A DNA stretch of 51,429 nt, taken from positions 1-51,429 of the IMG/VR virus record IMGVR_UViG_3300031772_000050; one strand, 5' to 3'. The translations under genes and the position numbers were made by a program. Of this stretch, positions 23,797 through 30,682 are shown piece by piece. The notes under the pieces were generated by a model, which was not told the DNA's origin, searched no databases, and was given only the letters and a program-made list of their open reading frames with translations. Every line of letters begins with the position of its first letter. Position 1 is the first letter of the stretch. Origin of the DNA: a virus.

Positions 23797-24423
23797 TTAT
23801 TCCTCCTCTTTGAACCATTGTTCTGCCTCGTTAATCTCGTCTTGCGAAAAGACCTTAGCCAAGAAAGTAAAAGCTAAAGTTTCATCACCAGCCGTCAAGT
23901 CAAGATACTCCTTCTTTGTATCCATGACCTTCTGATGCTTCGTGGCCAATTCTTTACACTTCCACCAATCTTCCCACACACCGTTCAGAACTTTGTCTTG
24001 GGCCTCGCACGCCTTCTTATACTTCTGTTCGGCCTCCTCGTTATAAGACTTGGCCTCCTTGTTCTTAGAGAGGATCGTTTTTAGATTAAAGACGTCCTGC
24101 TTTGAGCAAAGAGTTACTTGCTTTACCTCGCTCTCAATCGGCTCGACATACTTATAGTCACAACCACCGCCGTAATAGTCATATGCTTCCCTGAATGGAT
24201 GTAACGCAAGAAAGTCATGTGCAGCCGTTGCAGTTTCAAAAACAATACCCCCAGCCTCAAAATAAGTCTTACGACTTACCTCTATATTCTCAACCGACCG
24301 TAAGACGGGAGGCAAAACTTTGAGTACGCCCTTCTCCATCAATTCGACATCAAGCATACTCTTTACTTCTTCTTCCGACATCTGACTACGTTCCTTCTCT
24401 GAATAATCCCAATATGTTTTCAT
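23797..24423 (-). CDS. Hypothetical protein, 208 aa
   Basis: It is rich in Glu and Lys, with a central coiled-coil-like part (SKNKEAKSYNEEAEQKYKKA) and Trp/Asp pairs (GVWEDWWKCKELATKHQ). It begins MKTYWDYSEKERSQMSEEEV. It starts in a TAATG overlap with the 54-aa gene before it. No family was recognised. Confidence 0.8.
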   Translation of the reverse strand: MKTYWDYSEKERSQMSEEEVKSMLDVELMEKGVLKVLPPVLRSVENIEVSRKTYFEAGGIVFETATAAHDFLALHPFREAYDYYGGGCDYKYVEPIESEVKQVTLCSKQDVFNLKTILSKNKEAKSYNEEAEQKYKKACEAQDKVLNGVWEDWWKCKELATKHQKVMDTKKEYLDLTAGDETLAFTFLAKVFSQDEINEAEQWFKEEE

Positions 24424-24587
24424 TACTTCTTATCCTCCTTCTTTTTGTCGTTCAGGTGCTTCTTGATTAGTTCCCCGACATCGAACGCGTCTCCGGCTAT
24501 ATACCTTTTCGTCGTGCACCCATCGCCTGACGTAAAGATATTGACTACGAATCCATTTTCCACCTTCTCAATATTTGCTTGCTTCAC
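24423..24587 (-). CDS. 54-aa hypothetical protein
   Basis: It encodes 54 residues from GTG at 24587, preceded by GGAGG. It has a small beta motif (NGFVVNIFTSGDGCTTKRYI) and a Lys-rich tail. Its 5' end overlaps the lipoprotein-like gene and its stop overlaps the next ATG. Confidence 0.6.
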   Translation of the reverse strand: MKQANIEKVENGFVVNIFTSGDGCTTKRYIAGDAFDVGELIKKHLNDKKKEDKK

Positions 24588-24738
24588 CTTTCACCTCCTT
24601 TTTATACATCTGTGTATCTTTACCCCAACGAGGGTAAGACCTTAATTCCTGCTGTGAAGGTAAAGGTATATAGATAAACCAGCACCCTTGGCAACACAAC
24701 ATTCCTGCTAACAGTAATACACCTATCACTATCCGCAT
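24568..24738 (-). CDS. Small lipoprotein-like/exported protein
   Basis: It encodes 56 residues from ATG at 24738, eight bases after GGGG. A short signal (MRIVIGVLLLAGMLCCQGC) ends in Cys residues that could act as a lipidation site, though the lipobox is imperfect. A Pro- and polar-rich tail of about 36 residues follows. Candidates are a small outer-membrane spanin partner or an exclusion lipoprotein; both are inferences. Confidence 0.65.
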   Translation of the reverse strand: MRIVIGVLLLAGMLCCQGCWFIYIPLPSQQELRSYPRWGKDTQMYKKEVKGEASKY

Positions 24739-24752
24739 ACTATCATCCCCTT

Positions 24753-24974
24753 TCAGAACGTTTCTTGATACGAACAGAAGTCGCACCCCCGGCCTATGTC
24801 ATACGCTTCGTCATGCTCGTCATCGTAGACACGCGCCATTACCAATGCCCGATTACCACATGCGGGGCAGACACTACATATACCGCTTTGATAATGGTGC
24901 GCCCACCCGTCGGGATAGGCAGCCATCGGCAGTAAGTCCTTGATTGCCTCTATATCTGTATTGTATCTCGGCAT
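24753..24974 (-). CDS. Zinc-ribbon protein
   Basis: It encodes 73 residues with CSVCPACGN and GCDFC pairs about 30 residues apart, a classic zinc ribbon. The acidic linker (VYDDEHDEAYDIG) lies between. It is the second of a run of zinc-binding small proteins read from the promoter at 25450. Confidence 0.78.
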   Translation of the reverse strand: MPRYNTDIEAIKDLLPMAAYPDGWAHHYQSGICSVCPACGNRALVMARVYDDEHDEAYDIGRGCDFCSYQETF

Positions 24975-25241
24975 TTAATTCTCCCTTGTCTTGGTTTCGC
25001 AACCGGTGCAGATCCAAACTCTTATGCCCCCGGCCTCGTAGTCCTTCGGGCTTTCGGCTATACGAGTGCTATGCTCACGCTTGATTTCCTTACTACAAAA
25101 GTAACACTTCGCGGGCTTGACCTCTTTCGTATTACCTTCGACTATCTTGTCGCACAAAGGACAGTAGTCTAACGACTCGTCCTCGCCCGACTTCTTCTGC
25201 GTTATATCTCCGCTACAATATCCGCAAACTCGTATACTCAT
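24975..25241 (-). CDS. Double zinc-ribbon protein
   Basis: It encodes 88 residues with CGYC, CPLC, CYFC and CTGC pairs, giving two four-Cys zinc sites in one small protein. It directly abuts its downstream neighbour and overlaps the upstream one by four bases. It is likely an adaptor or regulator; the partner is unknown. Confidence 0.8.
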   Translation of the reverse strand: MSIRVCGYCSGDITQKKSGEDESLDYCPLCDKIVEGNTKEVKPAKCYFCSKEIKREHSTRIAESPKDYEAGGIRVWICTGCETKTREN

Positions 25242-25426
25242 TTCTGACCCTCCTCGTATGCCTTTGAGTGCTTACATTTTCCGTAAACAGAATTGCCAAT
25301 ACAAGTGCATCTTACCTTACTGCCCGACTGGTATAGCAAATAGGTCTTGCCAGGGTCTGATTCCGACCGCACTTCCTTGATTGGGTTCTTAATACCGAAG
25401 TTCTTTAACCGCAAAGTTCTGACCAT
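25238..25426 (-). CDS. SWIM-like zinc-finger protein
   Basis: It encodes 62 residues from ATG at 25426, chosen because GAGG(GG) precedes it and the longer frame starts before the predicted transcription start. The C-terminal CTCIGNSVYGKCKH fits the CxC...CxH pattern of SWIM-type fingers. It is the first gene of its transcript. Confidence 0.72.
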   Translation of the reverse strand: MVRTLRLKNFGIKNPIKEVRSESDPGKTYLLYQSGSKVRCTCIGNSVYGKCKHSKAYEEGQK

Positions 25427-25449
25427 TATCCTCACCCCTCTTACCATAA

Positions 25450-25478
25450 AGTTTACACTATAATCTCTATAAAGTCAA
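25450..25478 (-). promoter_or_regulatory. Sigma70-type promoter of zinc-finger operon
   Basis: On the minus strand there is TTGACT (25473-25478), 17 bases ending ATAGTG, and TAAACT (25450-25455). The -10 and following TATGGTAAGA are shared with the terS promoter. Confidence 0.75.
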
Positions 25479-25516
25479 GTTTCATCTCAGCAACAGTTGT
25501 GGGGATGAGATAAGAC

Positions 25517-25553
25517 GAGAGAGTTACTCCGAGACCGCTCGTTTCACTCTCTC
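25517..25553 (-). terminator. Possible terminator hairpin
   Basis: GAGAGAGT and ACTCTCTC form eight base pairs around a 21-base loop between the HNH gene and the next promoter. No strong T-run follows, so it may be a weak or factor-assisted stop. The rest of 25479-25603 shows nothing else. Confidence 0.4.
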
Positions 25554-25603
25554 GCTTCTCTGCTCAGGGATGAGGCCGACTGTGGTGGTCGGTGGTAGGA
25601 TTA

Positions 25604-25903
25604 CTACCGCAGAGAATCCCGCTTGGTTCGTCTATACTGCTCTATCGTCACAACTTTATAATCCGGGTATCGCTTCTGAAAGGCCGCCAAACCTATATCA
25701 TGCCGTAGTCTATGATGCCGCGGACACATATCCTTGTGGTAGAGAGGATTATCCCAGTCCGCCCTATCCAGTAGACTGCGTGGCGGATCGTGGTGAGTCG
25801 GGCCGGCATACTCCCGACACGTCCCTATTATGCAAATCTTCGGCGCGTTCACGCTTCTCTGTCTCCAACTTCTCGAAAGCCGTCTGCACGTCTCCACTAT
25901 CAA
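25604..25903 (-). CDS. HNH-type endonuclease-like protein
   Basis: It encodes up to 99 residues from TTG at 25903. The recognisable part is CIIGTCREYAGPTHHDPPRS followed by MCPRHHRLRHDIG, a zinc-bound HNH-like fold near packaging and recombination genes in many phages. Its first 46 codons overlap the 76-aa frame upstream. The N-terminus there looks like shadow sequence, so the true protein may be a frameshift product of both frames. Confidence 0.7.
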   Translation of the reverse strand: MIVETCRRLSRSWRQRSVNAPKICIIGTCREYAGPTHHDPPRSLLDRADWDNPLYHKDMCPRHHRLRHDIGLAAFQKRYPDYKVVTIEQYRRTKRDSLR

Positions 25904-25994
25904 TCCCGCGATGTAGTTTGCTCATAGAGCGTTGCCCCCGGCTGTTAAACTTTCCAGAATATCGGTGTGCACCCCTTTGACGTTGTCTTGGCAT
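25764..25994 (-). CDS. Short protein overlapping the HNH frame
   Basis: It encodes 76 residues. The segment MSKLHRGIDSGDVQTAFEKL and following EKRERAEDL looks genuine, but the last 25 residues, in the overlap, look like shadow. A shift of frame near 25830-25860 would join this N-terminus to the HNH domain. It is either a separate small protein or the 5' part of a frameshifted gene. Confidence 0.5.
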   Translation of the reverse strand: MPRQRQRGAHRYSGKFNSRGQRSMSKLHRGIDSGDVQTAFEKLETEKRERAEDLHNRDVSGVCRPDSPRSATQSTG

Positions 25995-26026
25995 TTTTGC
26001 CCTCTAATAGCCCCGTAGCGAGGCTT

Positions 26027-26377
26027 TTATGGTATATCCAGCACTTCCGGTCTTTTAACGTAATCTCGATAGATAACAACCTGCTTCCGCACGCCTGGTG
26101 GCACCTTAAAGGCCGCTATGACCTCTTTTACGCCAGGAGAACAGTAGTTACTCTTAATTTGAGCAAGAAGAAACTCCCCGGGCCTCCATGCCCAAATATC
26201 CCATATAGCAAAGAAGTCGATAGGCCCATAACCCTTATAGGGTCTTCGGGCCGTCTCCACTATCCACGCTTGAGCCTCCAGTAGTCGTCGATAACGGAGT
26301 TGCTGTCGGTTTCCCTTGGCCGTCGCGTTTATCCGCTTCTTGGGGTTCTCCTGGCTTAATATCTGCTTTTGTTTCAC
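26027..26377 (-). CDS. PD-(D/E)xK-like nuclease, resolvase-type
   Basis: It encodes up to 116 residues from GTG at 26377. The pattern YRRLLEAQAWIVE, GPIDFFAIWDIWAWRPGE, LLAQIKSN and FKVPPGVRKQVVIYRD has the Asp, then Gln/Lys spacing of small VRR-Nuc or Holliday-junction-resolvase-like enzymes. It overlaps the preceding gene by 143 bases, an unusually long overlap, so the true start may lie later than 26377. Confidence 0.75.
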   Translation of the reverse strand: MKQKQILSQENPKKRINATAKGNRQQLRYRRLLEAQAWIVETARRPYKGYGPIDFFAIWDIWAWRPGEFLLAQIKSNYCSPGVKEVIAAFKVPPGVRKQVVIYRDYVKRPEVLDIP

Positions 26378-26621
26378 TGGGCGGCAGTCCTTTCAGTTCA
26401 AACGTTACCTTAAACTGCTTCTCTATCTTGCCGAGATACTCGTCTATGTCGGCCAGATACTTTATCTCCTTCTTCTTAAGGGCTTCCAGATACCCTATCC
26501 TTTCCAGGATATTCTCCTTTAACCGCTTGTAGATGGTCGACTTACCCCTTTCCTTTGTAGGAAAGGTCTTTACATCGGTCTTTACCAAAGTACGAAGTTC
26601 CTCACACATAGACAATTTCAT
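26235..26621 (-). CDS. Hypothetical helical protein
   Basis: It encodes 128 residues with GGGAGG seven bases upstream. The first 75 residues are helical and Lys/Glu-rich (KENILERIGYLEALKKKEIK). The last 45 are Pro/Thr/Ser/Gly-rich and lie in the overlap with the nuclease gene. The function is unknown. Confidence 0.7.
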   Translation of the reverse strand: MKLSMCEELRTLVKTDVKTFPTKERGKSTIYKRLKENILERIGYLEALKKKEIKYLADIDEYLGKIEKQFKVTFELKGLPPSETKADIKPGEPQEADKRDGQGKPTATPLSTTTGGSSVDSGDGPKTL

Positions 26622-26827
26622 CGTCTACCTCCCATATTTCCTGAATCCAATCTTTGATTTAAGATAGAGTCCCTCTCCTTTGATAAAGACTCTACTGCTC
26701 CTACCCACTTTACGATTGCCGTAGTTAATTTCTCAATCTCCGTCAGTAATGCTAACACGGCATATGTCGACCCTGACGTAGACTTTGCCTCCGCTATCGC
26801 CTTCTGTATATACTCTTCTTTCGTCAT
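26618..26827 (-). CDS. Hypothetical protein, 69 aa
   Basis: The start at 26827 is favoured because GGGG is seven bases upstream; ATG 26833 would be too close. It is a helical protein (EEYIQKAIAEAKSTSGSTYA and LLTEIEKLTTAIVKWV), perhaps an oligomerising adaptor. It is coupled to both neighbours. Confidence 0.7.
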   Translation of the reverse strand: MTKEEYIQKAIAEAKSTSGSTYAVLALLTEIEKLTTAIVKWVGAVESLSKERDSILNQRLDSGNMGGRR

Positions 26828-27078
26828 TTCCATGCCCCTTCCCGCAAGTGTTCTCTTGCTTCCTTAAGATTCTTCCGTAAACGCCTTGCCATCGCCTCTG
26901 CCTGAGCTTTTAATCCCCTATCCTCCTCTTCAAGACCATACTCTACCCCTGGCTCGCCATCAGTCATATGTCGCAACGCCAAGAGAACAGTGGTTTCCTC
27001 GGTTGACAAGCCTTCCTTAATCGCCGCTGCCACGATTATAGGATACTCTTCCTTAACGTCTACTGGCCAGATTCTCAT
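26824..27078 (-). CDS. Hypothetical protein, 84 aa
   Basis: It encodes 84 residues starting MRIWPVDVKEEYPIIVAAAI with an acidic middle (EPGVEYGLEEEDRG) and a basic helical C-terminus. It overlaps both neighbours by a few bases within the groEL-groES operon. No family was recognised. Confidence 0.75.
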   Translation of the reverse strand: MRIWPVDVKEEYPIIVAAAIKEGLSTEETTVLLALRHMTDGEPGVEYGLEEEDRGLKAQAEAMARRLRKNLKEAREHLREGAWK

Positions 27079-27263
27079 ATTTTCTTCCTCAAAAAGGTTC
27101 TTCTTAGTGAGATATAAAATCCCTCTAAGGACTTAAGGTCTTTTATCTCAGCACACGCCCCATACTGAATACCGTCAATACGCATTACAGCAGAGACATA
27201 ATCTATATCAGGTGGAGTCTTTATATCATCTACTACCTGATTAAGAATTACTCTTCCTTTCAC
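27075..27263 (-). CDS. Hypothetical protein, 62 aa
   Basis: It encodes 62 residues with mixed beta/alpha character (RVILNQVVDDIKTPPDIDYV, RIDGIQYGACAEI) and a basic end. It overlaps the groES stop by four bases, so it is translated with the chaperonin genes. Confidence 0.7.
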   Translation of the reverse strand: MKGRVILNQVVDDIKTPPDIDYVSAVMRIDGIQYGACAEIKDLKSLEGFYISLRRTFLRKKI

Positions 27264-27544
27264 TTCATATCTCCTTTCTCCAAGACCATAAATATGTCCC
27301 GTTCTTTAATAATATAATGCACTCCTGACTTCAACTCTACCCGATATGCTCTATCCTTACTAAAGAAAATCCTATCGCCAACTTTGACAGACGTAGGCAC
27401 AAAGGCCGGATAGGCATAGTAGTCCCCAGATCCGACAGCAATAACCTCTCCCGTCTCAGGATACTTTTTTGCCTTGTCCGCTACGAGGACTACGCTTTTT
27501 GTTTCGATTTCTTGAATCAAAACATTGTCGTATAAAAGCTTCAT
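27260..27544 (-). CDS. groES: GroES-like co-chaperonin
   Basis: It encodes 94 residues, the normal GroES length. It has the N-terminal LLYDNVLIQEI strand, ETKS mobile-loop start with a VVLV hydrophobic motif at about residues 17-21, then GEVIAVGSGDYY, VKVGDRIFFSKDRAYRVEL and a final FMVLE. It caps GroEL and would pair with the phage GroEL upstream. The strong AAAGGAGG site marks this ATG even though it lies 89 bases inside the preceding gene. Confidence 0.9.
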   Translation of the reverse strand: MKLLYDNVLIQEIETKSVVLVADKAKKYPETGEVIAVGSGDYYAYPAFVPTSVKVGDRIFFSKDRAYRVELKSGVHYIIKERDIFMVLEKGDMK

Positions 27545-27839
27545 ATGTCTTTGCCTCCTTTCTTTTTGCTTCTATTATTGTTTTGGTTATTATGCTCGTC
27601 AGAGCATTACAAATTTGCGTACGGTCTAACTGGTCGTACGCTTCCCTTAACATCTTCTTTGCGTCAGCCATAAGGTTGACGTTGCAGGTATCTATATTCA
27701 CCCTGCCTGTTACGGTATTCGTCGTTACGACAAGGGCCTGAACCTTACCGGCATAGAAGTCCTTACCCAGCTCATGCCGCATCCAGTCCTTTACAAGTTC
27801 GGTAAAATCCCCTTGTACTTCATCGGTAGTCTTGCTCAT
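27456..27839 (-). CDS. Hypothetical protein between groEL and groES
   Basis: It encodes 127 residues. The first 95 look like a folded domain (GDFTELVKDWMRHELGKDFY, GRVNIDTCNVNLMADAKKML); the last 30 are basic and lie in the overlap with groES. The start overlaps the stop of the gene before it (ATGA). The function is unknown, possibly a chaperonin substrate or modulator. Confidence 0.75.
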   Translation of the reverse strand: MSKTTDEVQGDFTELVKDWMRHELGKDFYAGKVQALVVTTNTVTGRVNIDTCNVNLMADAKKMLREAYDQLDRTQICNALTSIITKTIIEAKRKEAKTYEAFIRQCFDSRNRNKKRSPRSGQGKKVS

Positions 27840-28078
27840 ACGCTTTTTGGTCCTCCAGGGTATTCGTCTTCACAACTCATAATGGTATAAAACTGCTTCA
27901 TAAAAGCCTTAGCCGCACTGCGCGGTAAAAGAATAGTAGCAACAGGTATCAACATCTCCTTTCCATCAGGGGCTTTCCCTTCATTCCAAAAAAACCGTAG
28001 TATAACCAATACGGCAGGTTCACCCTTTGCGGTAAGGGTCTTTATCTCACAGCCAGTCGCAAATATGGGGGCTAAAAT
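27836..28078 (-). CDS. 80-aa protein with apparent ATT start, in frame after groEL
   Basis: An open frame directly follows the groEL TAG in the same frame. The only well-placed initiation codon is ATT at 28076-28078, five bases after a perfect AGGAGG; there is no ATG, GTG or TTG near it. The product (IFATGCEIKTLTAKGEPAVL, then RFFWNEGKAPDGKEMLIPVA and LLPRSAAKAFMKQFYTIM) resembles DUF3467-type small proteins. Alternatives are TAG read-through from groEL or a base error at the start codon. Confidence 0.65.
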   Translation of the reverse strand: MLAPIFATGCEIKTLTAKGEPAVLVILRFFWNEGKAPDGKEMLIPVATILLPRSAAKAFMKQFYTIMSCEDEYPGGPKSV

Positions 28079-28087
28079 TTTATCCTC

Positions 28088-29713
28088 CTACATAGAACGA
28101 GCAGGTTCGTAAGGCTTCTTGTCCTCTTCCGGCTTCTCTACGACCAGAACTTCCGTGGTTAAAGCTAATCCTGCAAGGCTCGTGGCATTCTGTAAGGTAT
28201 ACCGCACAACCTTGACCGGGTCTATAACCCCGAGCTTAATCATGTCGCCATACTTCAACCGCAGCACATCAAGACCGTAGTTGGAGTTCTTCTTGTTCTT
28301 GATAACCGACAGAACATCCGAGCCATCCAACCCGGCGTTTCCTACAATCGTGCGTAGGGGCACGCTAAGGACTTCCTCTATAATCTCAAAGCCGACTGCC
28401 TCCTCATGGATTAGCTTGGCCGGGGCTTGGATCTTCTGACCACACCGGAATAGGGCTACCCCACCCCCCGGCACTATACCTTCCTCTATGGCAGCGCGAG
28501 TGGCATGCAGGGCATCCTCGACCCTCATCTTCTTCTCACGCATTTCGGTCTCCGTAACCGCGCCTACCTTAAGGACTGCTACACCGGCCGTCAGCTTGGC
28601 AAGACGCTCTTGGAGCTTCTCCTTATCGTAGTCACTTTCCGAGAGGTTAATCTCGTTCTTAATCTCGCCTATCCGTGCGTCTATGTTCGCCTTGTCGCCG
28701 TTACCTTGAATAAAGACCGTGCTTTCCTTCCCGGACTCAAATGTACCGCAAGTCCCCAAATCTTCAAGACCTATCTCCTTAATATCCTGACCGAGTTCAT
28801 CTGAAACTACCTTCGTCCCGAGGTATATCGCTATATCTTCAAGCATATCCTTACGGCGATCCCCGTATCCGGGAGCCTTCACAACCGCTATGCTCTGACC
28901 ACCCTTCACGCGGTTAAGGATAAGTGTACTAAGGGCACCCCCCGTTACCTCATTGGCTATGATGACAAACGGCCGGGTCGCCTTAATGGTCTTCTCAAAT
29001 ATAGGTACTACGTCTTCCGCGTTACGCAAGTCCTTCGTAGTAACCAAGACAAGAGGCTTCTTATATATGGCCTGTAGTCGCTGGCCGTTCGTTATAAAGT
29101 AAGGGCTTACCAGACCCTCCGATAGCGTCATGCCCTCTACCACATCAAGATAGGTCTCTGAGGAAGAACTATCCTCAAGGGTAATAACCCCGTCCTCACC
29201 CACCTTGTCTATGGCTTTGGTTATAAGGTCGCCTATTAACTTCTCATTATTGGCTGCCACTGTAGCAACGTTCATTATAGATTTCCGATTGCCGGAGATC
29301 TTATCTGACATTACCGTAAGGCAGTTCACCACTTCCTCTACAGCTATATCCATACCACGTTTAAGCATGATAGGATTGATACCAGCCGATAAAGCCTTCA
29401 ACCCGGCCGTATAGATGGCCTGAGCCAGCACTACCGCGGTCGTAGTACCGTCTCCACACGTCTCTACGGTCTTACCGGCAACTTCCTTCCCCATATTAGC
29501 CCCGATATTCTCAAAGGGGTCTTCAAGTACTATCTGCCGCGCTACCGTAACACCGTCCTTCGTAACTGTAGGCGGTAGAAACTTGTTCTCAAAGACTACA
29601 TTCCGACCCTTGGGACCTAAGGTAACCTTTACCGCGTCTGCCAGCGTATCAAGTCCTCTCTTGATAGCGGCGCGTGCCTCCTCACGATACAATAAGAGCT
29701 TAAAACCTTGCAT
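28088..29713 (-). CDS. groEL: GroEL-family chaperonin (HSP60)
   Basis: It encodes 541 residues, the standard length. The ATP site is intact: TLGPKGRNV at 31-39, CGDGTTTAVVLAQAI around 87-100 with the conserved Asp, GEDGVITLEDSS, and EKKMRVEDALHATRAAIEEG with the catalytic Asp, then PGGGVAL. The GGM repeat tail of bacterial GroEL is missing; the end is EEDKKPYEPARSM. AAGGAGG precedes the ATG. A 14-aa ORF with a CQAC motif (29729-29773) and two structured RNAs lie upstream. GroES is two genes downstream, the reverse of the bacterial order. Confidence 0.95.
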   Translation of the reverse strand: MQGFKLLLYREEARAAIKRGLDTLADAVKVTLGPKGRNVVFENKFLPPTVTKDGVTVARQIVLEDPFENIGANMGKEVAGKTVETCGDGTTTAVVLAQAIYTAGLKALSAGINPIMLKRGMDIAVEEVVNCLTVMSDKISGNRKSIMNVATVAANNEKLIGDLITKAIDKVGEDGVITLEDSSSSETYLDVVEGMTLSEGLVSPYFITNGQRLQAIYKKPLVLVTTKDLRNAEDVVPIFEKTIKATRPFVIIANEVTGGALSTLILNRVKGGQSIAVVKAPGYGDRRKDMLEDIAIYLGTKVVSDELGQDIKEIGLEDLGTCGTFESGKESTVFIQGNGDKANIDARIGEIKNEINLSESDYDKEKLQERLAKLTAGVAVLKVGAVTETEMREKKMRVEDALHATRAAIEEGIVPGGGVALFRCGQKIQAPAKLIHEEAVGFEIIEEVLSVPLRTIVGNAGLDGSDVLSVIKNKKNSNYGLDVLRLKYGDMIKLGVIDPVKVVRYTLQNATSLAGLALTTEVLVVEKPEEDKKPYEPARSM

Positions 29714-29817
29714 AATACTCCTCCTTGTTTAACTACGGTTAGCCTTACAAGCCTGACACTTCTTTAGTCTCATGTATCACCTTTAATTACTTATTAGTTC
29801 TTTATCGGTAATTAGAA

Positions 29818-29908
29818 TGAGCAGGAAGGGTGTCGAACCCCCTTTATCCACAATCGCAGTATCATAAATGTTATCACGTGATTCACTTATGACCTTCGCT
29901 ACCTGCCC
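29818..29908 (-). ncRNA. tRNA-like element with acceptor and T arm
   Basis: GGGCAGG (29902-29908) pairs with CCTGCTC (29819-29825) to form a seven-pair acceptor. It is joined directly to a T arm GGGGG-TTCGACA-CCCTT (29826-29842) with a normal TTCGA loop. Between them I find no proper D or anticodon arm. Instead, one long arm (CATAAGTG with CATTTATG) and a single-stranded stretch fill the 57 bases. It would probably be cut by RNase P and could separate the upstream RNA from groEL mRNA. It is not an ordinary tRNA. Confidence 0.5.
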
Positions 29909-29923
29909 ATGTTATCAATTAGA

Positions 29924-30123
29924 GTGAGCAACCCGACAGTTGGTAACTGCTGATGGCGTTATCTTTTTATCGCCAGACTATACCACAGGGTATAGCGGGC
30001 ATATAACACTCGGGGCAGGCTGTTCTTGTTGCCCACTGAAGGGCGAGCCTGCATTTGACCACTTGCCATGTGGCACCTTTCCCTTTGTTCATCTTGGACA
30101 CCGCTGTCCACGGGATTGCTCAC
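29924..30123 (-). ncRNA. Candidate 200-nt structured RNA upstream of groEL
   Basis: The ends close by 12 base pairs with one bulge (GTGAGCAACCCG at 29924-29935 with 30111-30123). Six local hairpins follow inside: 29937-29949, 29954-29975, 29978-29995 (seven pairs, four-base loop), 30016-30051 (six outer pairs plus GCCC/GGGC), 30064-30075 and 30095-30110 (six pairs, four-base loop). So many perfect stems in 200 bases look like a folded RNA, not a gene. The sequence TGCTCA(C/T)TCTAATT at its end recurs after the tRNA-like element. I cannot match it to tmRNA or RNase P RNA. Confidence 0.55.
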
Positions 30124-30125
30124 CG

Positions 30126-30272
30126 TTACTCTCCAAAGATTTCTTTATAAATATCTTTAAGCGTACGCTCAGGTTGTTTATGTTTCTCCCTATTCTGCGG
30201 AGCTTTAAATGTAACTATCCCCTGTTCTCGTTTACTCGTTCCAAGACTACGCTTCCATCCTGTTTTAGCCAT
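30126..30272 (-). CDS. 48-aa basic hypothetical protein
   Basis: It starts at ATG 30272, six bases after GGAG; a TTG at 30344 overlapping the previous stop would give 72 residues. It is very basic (MAKTGWKRSLGTSKREQGIV, then NREKHKQPERTLKDIYKE). Its stop lies two bases from the structured RNA. It may bind nucleic acid; no family was seen. Confidence 0.5.
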   Translation of the reverse strand: MAKTGWKRSLGTSKREQGIVTFKAPQNREKHKQPERTLKDIYKEIFGE

Positions 30273-30337
30273 ATTGGTCTCCATAGTTATAGTAGCCCAC
30301 CCAGACCTTTCAGCTCTTGGCGGCAGGTCTATGTTGG

Positions 30338-30490
30338 CTACCAAATTTCTATCTTTGTTCTTTGACTATCCCTTGAAGCCATTTTACTACATTTTTTATG
30401 CTTACAATATGCCTCTTGGTATTCACATTTAGGACAGCCCTCCTCCCATTCCCAAGTATGTCGTATATGTTTTTTATTTTTTCTCTTCAT
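30338..30490 (-). CDS. 50-aa Cys/His-rich protein
   Basis: It encodes 50 residues starting with a basic MKRKNKKHIRHTW, then GCPKCEYQEAYCKHKKC, a dense Cys/His cluster suggesting a zinc site. It overlaps the gene before it by 17 bases. It has a weak ribosome site. Confidence 0.55.
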   Translation of the reverse strand: MKRKNKKHIRHTWEWEEGCPKCEYQEAYCKHKKCSKMASRDSQRTKIEIW

Positions 30491-30659
30491 AGTGTTCACA
30501 TTCCTTATAACTCTTGTCCCAGTAATACATACAAACATATTTTTGGAGTGGAATTTTATGATAATCAACACAACATTCTGGATGCTCGATTATTTCCCAA
30601 ATCATTTGAGGCTTGATATGTAAATATTTACAGTGAATTATTTTATCTTCGTGTGCCAA
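30474..30659 (-). CDS. 61-aa Cys-containing hypothetical protein
   Basis: It encodes 61 residues from TTG at 30659, with GGATGG upstream. It contains HCKYLH, ECCVDYH and KECEHY, another likely metal site, and aromatic stretches (YVCMYYWD). The function is unknown. Confidence 0.55.
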   Translation of the reverse strand: MAHEDKIIHCKYLHIKPQMIWEIIEHPECCVDYHKIPLQKYVCMYYWDKSYKECEHYEEKK

Positions 30660-30682
30660 GATTCCATCCTTTCGGTAGTGGG

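Noticed and set aside
29959-30123. GTG-started 54-codon ORF with GGAGAG site two bases after the previous stop
   Set aside because: It coincides exactly with the multistem RNA; stems explain the sequence better and the peptide is not protein-like in composition. It remains a minor possibility.
29818-30123. tmRNA
   Set aside because: Size and the T arm fit, but the typical 5' tRNA-like domain, tag-peptide frame ending in Ala residues and pseudoknots are not seen, and the two halves close on themselves.
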